From NCBI GenBank assembly GCA_023451855.1, contig JAEXXY010000227.1, forward strand, positions 1-24,447: 24,447 bases of DNA, in the 5' to 3' direction. Under the pieces are notes generated by a model. The model saw nothing but the letters and a program-made list of their open reading frames with translations. It searched no databases and was not told the origin of the DNA. A program made the position numbers and the translations under genes. Positions 7,357 to 15,420 of the stretch are shown piece after piece. The DNA comes from Actinomycetes bacterium (GTDB lineage Bacteria; Actinomycetota; Actinomycetes; Actinomycetales; Dermatophilaceae). Within the stretch, counting starts at the first letter, position 1. Each line of letters opens with the position of its first letter.

Positions 7357-8453
7357 CGGCCAACCCGGCACCCCGACCCTCGCGCCGGGTCGTGCTGGGC
7401 GGGCTGCTCGGCGTGGGTGGCCTGGGGGTCCTGTCCGTCGGCAAGGCCCTCGCCGCCGACGCCGCCAACGCCGCCGTGGCCAGGCCCGCGATCGTCTCCT
7501 GCGCCACGTGGGGCGCCCAGCCCGCGACGTCGACGATCAGCATGGTCGGCCCGCCGCAGAAGATCCTCGTGCACCACACCGACTCGGCGAACACGACCGA
7601 CTACTCGCAGGCCGCGGCGTACACGATCGCCCGCAACATCCAGCAGTGGCACTTCGCACGCGGCTGGGTCGACTCCGGGCAGCAGTTCACCATCAGCCGC
7701 GGGGGCTACACGCTCGAGGGCCGGCACCGCTCGGTCGAGGGCCTCGGCTCCGGCTCGAGCAGCGTGTTCCCGCTCGGAGCGCACTGCACCGGCCAGAACT
7801 CGACGTCGATCGGCATCGAGAACGAGGGCACGTACATGACGACGCTGCCGACGAGCGCGCAGTGGACGGCCCTCGTGAACCTGTGCGCGTACCTGTGCCA
7901 GACGTACGGTCTCGGTCCCGAGGACATCTACGGCCACCGCGACTTCCTCGACACCGACTGTCCGGGAGATGCCTTGTACGCCAAGCTTCCCCAGCTCCGG
8001 TCGGAGGTCGCGGCGATGCTCGGCACCTCGAACCCGCCTCCGCCGCCGACGCGTTCGTGGCCGACGCTGTCGCAGGGTGCATCGGGCTTCCGCGTCACGG
8101 TGGCGCAGTACCTGCTGCGCCACTCGGGGCGAAGCCTCACCGTCGACGGCTCGTTCGGCCCCGGCACCCAGGCCGCGGTCGTGTCGTTCCAGCAGTCCAA
8201 GGGCCTCACGGCGGACGGCAGCATCGGCCGGCTCACGTGGGAGTCGCCGCTCGCGGTGACGTGCAGCCAGGGCCAGACCTCCGACGCGGTCCGCGGCGTC
8301 CAGACGGCCCTGACCGCCAAGGGCTACTCCGTCACCGTCGACGGCGTCTTCGGTCCGGGCACGGCCTCGGCGGTGCGCTCGTTCCAGACCGCCAGCGCCC
8401 TCGACCCCGACGCCGTCGTGGGTCTCAACACGTGGAGCAGGCTGCTCGCCTGA
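7344..8453 (+). CDS. N-acetylmuramoyl-L-alanine amidase (Amidase_2/PGRP type) with Tat signal and two PG_binding_1 repeats
   Basis: The 369-residue secreted amidase would cut the bond between MurNAc and L-Ala. The start is taken as GTG at 7344, which overlaps the previous gene by 13 bases and has GGAG 9 bases upstream. This start is needed to include a twin-arginine signal (PSRRVVLGGLLG, Arg14-Arg15, ending near ALAAD), so folded export by Tat is likely while its neighbours use Sec. The amidase domain (about 50-225) has the zinc ligands His77 (LVHHTD), His198 (YGHRD) and Cys206 (TDCPGD). A Pro-rich linker (NPPPPPTRS) leads to two PG_binding_1 repeats, each with a VDG.FGPGT core (about 240-302 and 304-369). 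Overlap and order imply coupled expression with the M15 peptidase. Confidence 0.87.
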   Translation: MRHLTANPAPRPSRRVVLGGLLGVGGLGVLSVGKALAADAANAAVARPAIVSCATWGAQPATSTISMVGPPQKILVHHTDSANTTDYSQAAAYTIARNIQQWHFARGWVDSGQQFTISRGGYTLEGRHRSVEGLGSGSSSVFPLGAHCTGQNSTSIGIENEGTYMTTLPTSAQWTALVNLCAYLCQTYGLGPEDIYGHRDFLDTDCPGDALYAKLPQLRSEVAAMLGTSNPPPPPTRSWPTLSQGASGFRVTVAQYLLRHSGRSLTVDGSFGPGTQAAVVSFQQSKGLTADGSIGRLTWESPLAVTCSQGQTSDAVRGVQTALTAKGYSVTVDGVFGPGTASAVRSFQTASALDPDAVVGLNTWSRLLA

Positions 8454-8487
8454 GGAGGCGGGCCCGACACAGCAGGAGGAACACCTG

Positions 8488-9435
8488 ATGAAGACCCGTC
8501 GCCGGACGCTGTCCGGCCTCCTCGCGGCGGTCGCCGTGCTCGTGCTCGGCGTCGCCGTGGCACCGAGCGCCTCGGCCGCCGGCAACGACCAGACCGCGTT
8601 CGACTACTTCGTCGGCAAGGGGCTGACCCAGAACCAGGCGGCCGGCATCGTCGGCAACCTCATCCAGGAGTCCGGCAGCCCGATCAACCCGTACGCCAAC
8701 CAGGCCGGCGGTCCGGGCATGGGGATCGCCCAGTGGAGCGAAGGCGGCCGCTGGGACCACGACGCCAGCGACAACCTCGTCTGGTACGTCGCGAAGACCG
8801 GGCGCAGCCGCTACGACCTCGGCGGCCAGCTCGACTTCATCTGGTACGAGCTGACGACCTTCTCCGGCTACGGCCTGGCCGACCTGAGGGCCTCCTCCAG
8901 CGTCGACACCGCCACGACCGTCTTCATGCAGAAGTTCGAGCGGTGCGGCACGTGCGCCACGAGCCAGCGGATCGCCTACGCCAAGGACGTGCTCGCCAAG
9001 TACGGCACGGGCGGCTCCGGCGGCGGCTCGACCGAGACGGCGCTGCCGGTCCTGCGCAACGGCAGCAGCGGTACGGCGGTTCGCACCCTGCAGTACATGC
9101 TGCGGGCCTCCGGCCGGCCGGTCACGGCCGACGGGGTCTTCGGCTCCGGCACCGAGTCCGCGGTGCGCTCCTACCAGTCGGCGCACGGCCTGTCCGTCGA
9201 CGGTGTCGTCGGCAACGACACCTGGTACTCGATCCTGCCGGTGCTGCGCCAGGGCGCGAGCGGGGACGCCGTCACCGGTCTGCAGCGCGAGCTCGTCGAC
9301 GCCGGCTACCCGCTGACGGTCGACGGCTCCTTCGGTCCGGCCACGAACTCGGCCGTCCGGTCCTACCAGTCGAAGGTGGGCCTCGTCGTCGACGGGGTCG
9401 TCGGCAACAACACGTGGGGCAGCCTCATCGACTGA
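8488..9435 (+). CDS. Secreted phage-lysozyme-like (Phage_lysozyme2) protein with two PG_binding_1 repeats
   Basis: The 315-residue protein has a Sec signal peptide (MKTRRRTLSG, hydrophobic core, APSASA|AG near residue 31) and a strong AGGAGG ribosome site. Residues about 35-170 match the phage tail lysozyme fold: GLTQNQAAGIVGNLIQESG, then GPGMGIAQWS..GRW, with Glu61 the likely catalytic acid. A Gly/Ser linker joins it to two PG_binding_1 repeats (about 185-250 and 250-315). It should cut the glycan strand, complementing the peptidase and amidase upstream. Despite the phage-type domain no phage structural gene is present, so this is probably a host secreted enzyme. Its stop codon falls in a 12-bp tandem repeat. 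The gene faces the PopR-like regulator gene tail to tail with 36 bases between them. Confidence 0.85.
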   Translation: MKTRRRTLSGLLAAVAVLVLGVAVAPSASAAGNDQTAFDYFVGKGLTQNQAAGIVGNLIQESGSPINPYANQAGGPGMGIAQWSEGGRWDHDASDNLVWYVAKTGRSRYDLGGQLDFIWYELTTFSGYGLADLRASSSVDTATTVFMQKFERCGTCATSQRIAYAKDVLAKYGTGGSGGGSTETALPVLRNGSSGTAVRTLQYMLRASGRPVTADGVFGSGTESAVRSYQSAHGLSVDGVVGNDTWYSILPVLRQGASGDAVTGLQRELVDAGYPLTVDGSFGPATNSAVRSYQSKVGLVVDGVVGNNTWGSLID

Positions 9436-9462
9436 AGGGTCGACTGAAGGGTCGACTGAGGG
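9428..9462. repeat. 12-bp tandem repeat (about 3 copies) spanning the hydrolase stop codon
   Basis: The unit TCGACTGAAGGG occurs at 9428-9439 and 9440-9451, with an imperfect third copy at 9452-9462. Because the unit is 12 bases, each copy places a TGA in the reading frame of the upstream gene, making a triple stop. Confidence 0.8.
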
Positions 9463-9471
9463 CCGAGAGCC

Positions 9472-9885
9472 TCAGCAGGCGAGGACGAACGACGCGCGGG
9501 CGCCCGTGGCCGGTGGGGCCACGGGCGTCAGCGCGCCCTGGTCGACGCGCTGGTGCTCGATGCGGGTCGTCAGGTCGAGGACGGGTGCCACCGCCGCCTC
9601 GGCCGTGAGGTCGAGCAGCTGCCGGTGGGCGGCGCCGATGAGGTGCGTGATGCTCGAGCCCAGGGCGCGACACACGGCGTCGAGGACCTCCGACGACGGC
9701 TCCTTGAGCCCGCGCTCGACCTCGGACAGGTAGGCCACGGAGATGCCGGCCTCACCGGCGACCTCGGCCAGGGTGCGGCCCTGACGCAGCCGCAGACCGC
9801 GGATGAGCCCGCCGTAGACGTGACGGAGCAGGGGCCCGCGTCGACGGGTGGGGGGTCCTACGGGTCCGGCGGGTCGGCTGGTCAT
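9472..9885 (-). CDS. XRE-family regulator of the PopR/ClgR type
   Basis: The 137-residue DNA-binding protein has one helix-turn-helix domain. The segment RLRQGRTLAEVAGEAGISVAYLSEVERGLKEPSSE, followed by LDAVCRALG, matches the ClgR/PopR subfamily that activates Clp protease genes in actinobacteria. ATG at 9885 is preferred over upstream starts because CAGGAGA precedes it. The C-terminus ends Ser-Phe-Val-Leu-Ala-Cys. In Streptomyces, PopR and ClgR end in a two-alanine degron and are destroyed by the housekeeping ClpP1P2; Leu-Ala-Cys resembles that signal with the last Ala replaced. Likely role: activator of the clpP pair at 5254-6470, and perhaps of itself. Its target site and its own upstream region share a dyad. 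It is separated from the clpP genes by three wall-hydrolase genes. Confidence 0.82.
   Translation of the reverse strand: MTSRPAGPVGPPTRRRGPLLRHVYGGLIRGLRLRQGRTLAEVAGEAGISVAYLSEVERGLKEPSSEVLDAVCRALGSSITHLIGAAHRQLLDLTAEAAVAPVLDLTTRIEHQRVDQGALTPVAPPATGARASFVLAC
9501..9527. terminator. 11-bp hairpin inside the 3' end of the PopR-like gene, possible terminator for the hydrolase genes
   Basis: Arms CGCCCGTGGCC (9501-9511) and the exact complement (9517-9527) enclose a 5-base loop. It begins about 65 bases past the lysozyme-like gene stop. No U-tract is seen on either strand. A smaller CTGAGG/CCTCAG hairpin (9456-9475) overlaps the regulator stop. Confidence 0.3.
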
Positions 9886-9968
9886 CGCGGTCTCCTGTCG
9901 TCGGTGCCGTGGCTGCGACGCCTCCAGCCAGCGTCGCACCCGCGGGCGCCGGGACCGAGCGGTTCGCG

Positions 9969-9983
9969 TACGCCTACGGCGAA
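9969..9983. promoter_or_regulatory. Candidate PopR/ClgR operator in the popR-like/drrA divergent gap
   Basis: TACGCC-TAC-GGCGAA has the same 6-3-6 geometry as the site upstream of clpP and shares T..GCC-N3-GGCGAA with its reverse complement. Its core CGCCTACGGCGAA fits the ClgR-box pattern CGCYNANRGCGWW. A further TTCGC (9963-9967) pairs with GCGAA (9979-9983). It is 83 bases before the regulator ATG. Confidence 0.45.
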
Positions 9984-10005
9984 ACGGGCCACCCGGCAAA
10001 AGATG

Positions 10006-10033
10006 TTGACGGCGTCCACTCGCGACCTAGGCT
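10006..10033 (+). promoter_or_regulatory. Probable promoter of the drrAB-type operon
   Basis: TTGACG (10006-10011) and TAGGCT (10028-10033) are separated by 16 bases, predicting a start of transcription near 10040, about 50 bases before the ATG. Direct repeats CTGTCGGT (10032-10039 and 10051-10058) and a GGACC-N7-GGTCC dyad (10044-10060) surround that start and could bind a regulator that is not encoded nearby. Confidence 0.5.
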
Positions 10034-10090
10034 GTCGGTGGCGGGACCTACTGTCGGTCCTGTCACCGAAGACCACTCGGGAGCCCTCAC

Positions 10091-11112
<1,022 letters not shown>

Positions 11113-11116
<4 letters not shown>

Positions 11117-11967
11117 CCCAGTCCACCGCCACCGACACCCGGCGTCGCGCCGACGCCGCGGCGCCCGTCCTGCACCCGCCGGGGTTGCTGCGCCAGGTCC
11201 AGATGATGGTCTGGCGCAACCTCAAGCACACCCGGCGCCAGCCGGAGATGCTCACCGACGTCACGATCCAGCCGATCATGTTCGTCGTCCTGTTCGCCTT
11301 CGTCTTCGGCGGCTCGATCCAGACCGACAGCGCCTCCTACCGCGAGTGGCTGCTGCCCGGGATCATGGCCCAGACGATGGCGTTCTCCTCGTTCATCGTC
11401 GCCAACGGCCTCAACATGGACCTCGAGAAGGGCATCATCGACCGGTTCCGGTCGCTGCCGATCCGGCGCGGCTCGGTCCTCATCGGCCGCAGCGTCTACG
11501 GCATCATCCACTCGAGCATCGGCGTCTTCGTCATGTCGATGACCGGGCTCGTCATCGGCTGGCGGATCCGGGGCGGCTTCGGCCCCGCCGTGCTCGCCTT
11601 CGCGCTGCTGCTGCTCTTCGGCTTCGCGATGATCTGGGTCGGCATCCTCGTCGGTTCGGCGATGCGCTCGCCCGAGGCCGTCAACGGCCTGATGTTCACG
11701 ACGATGTTCCCGATCACCTTCCTGGCCAACACGTTCGCGCCGACCGCGGCCATGCCACCGGTGCTGCGCACCATCGCCGAGTGGAACCCCATCAGCGCGC
11801 TCGTCCAGGCGATGCGCGAGCTGTGGGGCAACGTCCCGGCCGCACCCCCGGACGCGGCCTGGCCCCTGCAGCACCCCGTCGGCGTGTCGATCGGGTGGTC
11901 GCTGCTCATCACGGCCGTCGTCGCGCCGCTCGCGATCCGCGCGTACGCCCGTCGGACCGAGGACTGA
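11113..11967 (+). CDS. DrrB-type ABC-2 transporter permease
   Basis: The 284-residue membrane subunit pairs with the ATPase encoded just upstream. After a cytoplasmic N-terminus with the coupling region (LLRQVQMMVWRNLKHTRRQPEMLTD is split by the membrane start), about six hydrophobic segments follow: IQPIMFVVLFAFVFGG, the LPGIMAQTMAFSSF region, GVFVMSMTGLVIGW, VLAFALLLLFGFAMIWVGIL, MFTTMFPITFLANTF and GWSLLITAVVAPLAI. The motif DLEKGIIDRFRSLPI between segments is a hallmark of DrrB-like ABC-2 permeases, and WNPISALVQAMRELWGN near the end is also typical. ATG at 11113 overlaps the upstream stop and has a G-rich ribosome site. A strong hairpin after it ends transcription. Confidence 0.9.
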
Positions 11968-11989
11968 GGCGTCGGCACGCCCCGACGCG

Positions 11990-12027
11990 CGAACGGCGCG
12001 GTCCCCGGGTGGGGGCCGCGCCGTTCG
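11990..12027. terminator. Bidirectional terminator between drrB-type gene and sugar permease
   Basis: Arms CGAACGGCGCGG (11990-12001) and its complement (12016-12027), extended inward by a T-G pair and CCCC/GGGG, give a 17-bp stem with a 4-base loop. It sits 8 bases before the stop of the convergent minus-strand permease gene, so it can serve both operons. Confidence 0.75.
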
Positions 12028-12035
12028 GGTGCCGG

Positions 12036-12980
12036 CTACTTGACCGAGCCGCTCATGAGGCCGCCGATGAAGTAGCGGCCGAGCAGGATGTAGACGAGCA
12101 GCGTCGGCATCGACGCGAGGAGCACGCCCGCCATGATCTGCGGGTAGTTCGGGTTCTGCCCGCCGGCCAGCTCGTTGAGCGCGTACGTCACCGGGCCGTT
12201 GTTGCGGTTGGTGAGGAACAGCGCGAAGAGGAAGTCGTTCCACGCCGAGGTGAACTGCCAGATCATCGTCACGACGAAGCCCGGGATCGAGATCGGCAGG
12301 ACGACCGAGAAGAACGTGCGGAGCAGGCCCGCGCCGTCGACCTTGGCCGCCTCGAGGATCTCCGTCGGCAGCGCCGTGGAGTAGTAGTTGCGGAAGATCA
12401 GCGTGCAGATCGGGATGCCGAAGATGATGTGGACGGCGATGAGCTTGGGGATTCCCTCGAACCACGCGAAGCCCGGCGTCGTCTGGACGTCGATGAGCAT
12501 GCCCTGCAGCGGGATCATGACCGCCTGGTAGGGGATGAACATCCCGAAGAGGAACAGCGTGAACACTGTCGTCGCCCCCGGGAAGCGCCACTTGGAGAAG
12601 ACGAACCCGTTGACCGAGCCGAGCGCCGAGGAGACCACGGCGACCGACAGGGCGAGGACGAGCGAGCGGAACAGGGGCGGCGAGAGGGCCGTCCACGCCG
12701 AGGCCCAGCCCTCGCGGGAGAACACCGTGGGCAGCGACCACGCCTGGCTCGCCGTCACGTCGCCACTGCGCTTGAAGCTCGTGACGAGCAGCACGTAGAG
12801 CGGCAGCAGGATCATGATGAGGAAGAGGACCAGCAGGCCGTACCGGACGGTGCGTCCCCACACGGTGCCCTCGGTGCCGGGCGCCTTGCCCGTGCTGCGA
12901 CGCGTGGGGATCGGCTCGCCGACCGCGCCACCACGCCCGCCGGCGGCGGCCGGCGCGACCTCGTTCGTCGTGGCGGTCAT
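12036..12980 (-). CDS. Carbohydrate ABC transporter permease, MalG-type (CUT1)
   Basis: The 314-residue inner-membrane subunit has a roughly 40-residue hydrophilic N-terminus and then six predicted membrane segments, starting with YGLLVLFLIMILLPLYVLL. The EAA loop that docks with the ATPase is clear (EILEAAKVDGAGLLRTFFSVVLP, about residues 205-227). ATG at 12980 overlaps the TGA of the MalF-type gene by ATGA. With the MalF-type partner and the binding protein it forms an importer of the glucose/mannose group. It is the last gene of the operon and no ATPase gene follows, so the ATPase must be encoded elsewhere, probably a shared MsiK-type protein. A strong bidirectional hairpin lies just beyond the stop. 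Confidence 0.9.
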   Translation of the reverse strand: MTATTNEVAPAAAGGRGGAVGEPIPTRRSTGKAPGTEGTVWGRTVRYGLLVLFLIMILLPLYVLLVTSFKRSGDVTASQAWSLPTVFSREGWASAWTALSPPLFRSLVLALSVAVVSSALGSVNGFVFSKWRFPGATTVFTLFLFGMFIPYQAVMIPLQGMLIDVQTTPGFAWFEGIPKLIAVHIIFGIPICTLIFRNYYSTALPTEILEAAKVDGAGLLRTFFSVVLPISIPGFVVTMIWQFTSAWNDFLFALFLTNRNNGPVTYALNELAGGQNPNYPQIMAGVLLASMPTLLVYILLGRYFIGGLMSGSVK

Positions 12981-13882
12981 CCGCGCGTCTCCTTCTCCGT
13001 CTTGTTCGTGTAGATGAGGTACGGCACGACGACGAGGGCGACGAGCACCAGCAGGATCGTGGCGTTGACCGCGGCGGCGGTCGGGTTGTTCTGCTGGAAC
13101 ATCTGGGTCCACATCATCGTCGCGGGCACCGAGGCCTTGTACGAGTTCTGGCCGGCGATCGCGTAGATGAGGTCGAACATCTTCATCGACATGTGGCCGA
13201 TGATGATGAGCGCCGACAGGGCGATCGGGGACAGCTGCGGGAAGAGGACGTGGCGGTACAGCTTCCACTCGCTCGCGCCGTCGATGCGGGCGGCCTCGCG
13301 CTGGTCCTCGCTGATGCCGCGGAAGCCCGCGAGGAACAGGGCCATGACGTAGCCGGACAGCTGCCAGATGGCCGGGATCGCCATGGCCGCCATCGAGAAC
13401 GCGCTTGGTGACTGCCACCACGCGCTCTGGAAGCGTTCGAGCCCGACCATCGCGAGCAGCTGGTTGAGGCCGACGGCCTGGTCGCCCTTCCCGGGCGAGA
13501 GCAGCCAGCGCCACACGATGCCGGCCGCGATGAACGAGATCGCCATCGGCAGCAGGTACACCGAGCGGAAGATGCCCTCGGCGCGCACGCCCTTCTCGAG
13601 AAGGACGGCCCACAGGAGGCCGAAGAGCATCGTGCCCGCGACGAAGGCGACGGTGAGGACGAGGAGGTTGAAGAGGGCGTGCTGGTAGTCGTCGCTGCCG
13701 AGCAGCTTCGAGTAGTTCTCGAGGCCGCCCGGGTTGGTGACGCGCTTGGTGGCCTTGGTCACGGTGCGATCGAGCGACGTCGCGAACGTGCGGGCGATGA
13801 GCCAGTAGACGAAGACCCCGACGAGGATGATCGACGGCAGCACGAGGAGGAACCCCGGCAGCCAGTCCTTGGTCTTGCGCAT
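12977..13882 (-). CDS. Carbohydrate ABC transporter permease, MalF-type (CUT1)
   Basis: The 301-residue membrane protein has its first helix directly after a short basic N-terminus (MRKTKDWLPGFLLVLPSIILVGVFVYWL is the first hydrophobic region, residues about 8-30). Five more hydrophobic segments follow. The EAA coupling loop reads EDQREAARIDGASEWKLYRH, then VLFPQLSPI, near residues 195-225. ATG at 13882 has AAGGA 5 bases upstream. The gene overlaps the MalG-type gene by ATGA. It is separated from the binding-protein gene by 119 bases holding a long hairpin, which probably lowers its expression relative to the binding protein. It acts as half of the channel for the mannose/glucose-type importer. 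Confidence 0.9.
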   Translation of the reverse strand: MRKTKDWLPGFLLVLPSIILVGVFVYWLIARTFATSLDRTVTKATKRVTNPGGLENYSKLLGSDDYQHALFNLLVLTVAFVAGTMLFGLLWAVLLEKGVRAEGIFRSVYLLPMAISFIAAGIVWRWLLSPGKGDQAVGLNQLLAMVGLERFQSAWWQSPSAFSMAAMAIPAIWQLSGYVMALFLAGFRGISEDQREAARIDGASEWKLYRHVLFPQLSPIALSALIIIGHMSMKMFDLIYAIAGQNSYKASVPATMMWTQMFQQNNPTAAAVNATILLVLVALVVVPYLIYTNKTEKETRG

Positions 13883-13926
13883 GGTGGTCCTTGCTGGGAA
13901 CGGTGGGGCGCTGGAGGTGGCCGACC

Positions 13927-13968
13927 GGCCGGCGCGGACCCCGGATGGAGCAGGGGACCGCGCCGGCC
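13927..13968 (-). terminator. Hairpin between the sugar-binding protein and permease genes
   Basis: Arms GGCCGGCGCGGACCCC (13927-13942) and 13953-13968 are complementary except for one A-A mismatch, with a 10-base loop and one further C-G pair outside. There is no U-tract. It lies 34 bases past the binding-protein stop and probably stabilises that mRNA and reduces read-through. Confidence 0.5.
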
Positions 13969-14001
13969 GACGGCGTCAGTGGACGGTGGGCCGCAGCCGC
14001 G

Positions 14002-15318
14002 TCAGCTGACGTACTTCTTCGCGGCGGCCGTGAGGTCGCTCACGAGGGTTGCGTCGTCCTTGCTCGAGTAGAACTTGCTGATCGCGGTGCTGATGTCCGC
14101 GTTCCACGCGAGCGACACGGCGGCGCCGTGCGCGATCGAGGACACGATGGTGTTCGACTTGAAGGCGTCCATCGCGGACTGCTGGTAGGGCGGGAAGTCG
14201 GTCTTCGGCACGTCGGTGCGCGCCGGGATCGAGCCCTTGGCCAGGTTGAAGGCCTTCTGTCCGTCGGCCGAGCCGATGAGCATGAGCCAGTCCTTCGTGC
14301 CGCCGGGGTTCTTCGCGCCCTTGGGGAGCGTGAAGGAGTCGGCGAGGAAGTCGAAGACGCCGTCGGTGCCCGGGGTCGGGAACCACGTCCAGTCCTGGTC
14401 CTGCTTCTTGCCCTTGTCCGCGAACTCGGCCACGGCCCAGTCGCCCATGACGTTGTAGGCGGCCTTGCCGTCGATGACCATGTCGGTCGCCACCGGCCAG
14501 TCGTCACCGTCGGAGGCCGTGTTGGCGTACGTCAGGAGCTTCTTGTAGTCGGCCGCGGCGGCCTTGACCTCGGGGGAGTCCCACTTGGTCTTGCCGTCGA
14601 ACAGGCCGCTGTACTTGTCGGCGCCGAGGTCGGCGATGAGCACGTTCTCGAACAGCTGGACCTGGGTCCACGTGCCCGAGACCGACAGCGGCGTCGAGAC
14701 ACCGGACGCCTTGACCTTGTCCATGTCGGCGATCCAGGACTTGATGTCCTTCGGCGGCTGGTTGACCCCGGCCTTCTTCAGGACGGCGACGTTGGCCCAC
14801 ACGACGTTGGCGCGGTGGATGTTCGAGGGCACCGAGTAGATGTTCCCGTCGACCGTCAGCCGCTCGATGAGGTTCTTCGGGAACACCGACTCGCCACCGA
14901 GCGCCTGGATGACGTCGTTGACGGGCTCGATCTGACCCGCGTCGATGTAGTCGGCGAGCTCGGCGCCGGCGTGGCCCTGGAACGAGTCCGGCGGCTGGTT
15001 GTTCTGCAGGTCGGACGCGAGCTTGGCCTTCGCGTTCGAGCCGGCGCCACCGGCCACGGCCAGGTTGACGAAGTTGTCGTTCGGGTACTTCTCCTTGAAG
15101 AGCGCCACGAGTGCGTCGAGGCCCTTCTTCTCCGAGCCGGCGGCCCACCACGTGAACACGCCGACGTCACCGCCGGCGCCGCCGGCCTTGGTCGCGAGCG
15201 AGGTGCTCGGGGCGCCACCGGACCCGCCGGTGTCGTTGGTCGAGCCAGACCCGCAGGCGGCGAGGGCGACGGCCACGACCCCCGCCATCGCCACGGCTGC
15301 AACAGCCCTGTTGCGCAT
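14002..15318 (-). CDS. Glucose/mannose-type sugar-binding lipoprotein of an ABC importer (SBP_bac_1)
   Basis: The 438-residue lipoprotein starts at ATG 15318 with AAGGAGG upstream. A signal peptide ends in lipobox L-A-A-C (Cys22), followed by a Gly/Ser/Thr linker. The mature part resembles glucose/mannose-binding proteins of Thermus and actinobacteria: VGVFTWWAAGSEKKGLDAL, then AGGAGSNAKAKLASDLQ, QPPDSFQGHAGAEL, then SVPSNIHRANVVWAN and MGDWAVAEF. Trp/His residues in these motifs line the sugar pocket in the family. It sits downstream of manA and upstream of the two permease genes. With the divergent alpha-mannosidase this points to mannose or a short mannoside as ligand; glucose cannot be excluded. 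The 102-base gap from manA may hold an extra promoter, but I see no convincing one. Confidence 0.88.
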   Translation of the reverse strand: MRNRAVAAVAMAGVVAVALAACGSGSTNDTGGSGGAPSTSLATKAGGAGGDVGVFTWWAAGSEKKGLDALVALFKEKYPNDNFVNLAVAGGAGSNAKAKLASDLQNNQPPDSFQGHAGAELADYIDAGQIEPVNDVIQALGGESVFPKNLIERLTVDGNIYSVPSNIHRANVVWANVAVLKKAGVNQPPKDIKSWIADMDKVKASGVSTPLSVSGTWTQVQLFENVLIADLGADKYSGLFDGKTKWDSPEVKAAAADYKKLLTYANTASDGDDWPVATDMVIDGKAAYNVMGDWAVAEFADKGKKQDQDWTWFPTPGTDGVFDFLADSFTLPKGAKNPGGTKDWLMLIGSADGQKAFNLAKGSIPARTDVPKTDFPPYQQSAMDAFKSNTIVSSIAHGAAVSLAWNADISTAISKFYSSKDDATLVSDLTAAAKKYVS

Positions 15319-15420
15319 TGATCCTCCTTGTTGGTTCCGACGCCTCGACCGGTTGGTGGCTGAGACGCTCGGTGCGGTGCCGGTGCCCCCTCCGGGTCCG
15401 GCCGTGTGTCGGTGCCGCGG

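Noticed and set aside
8488..9435. Prophage remnant, because of the phage-lysozyme-like domain
   Set aside because: There are no phage structural, integrase or attachment features. The signal peptide and PG_binding repeats fit a host secreted enzyme.
9886..9999. Longer N-terminus for the PopR-like regulator starting at 9999
   Set aside because: The extra 38 residues are Arg/Pro-rich and unlike the family, while the ATG at 9885 has a CAGGAGA ribosome site.
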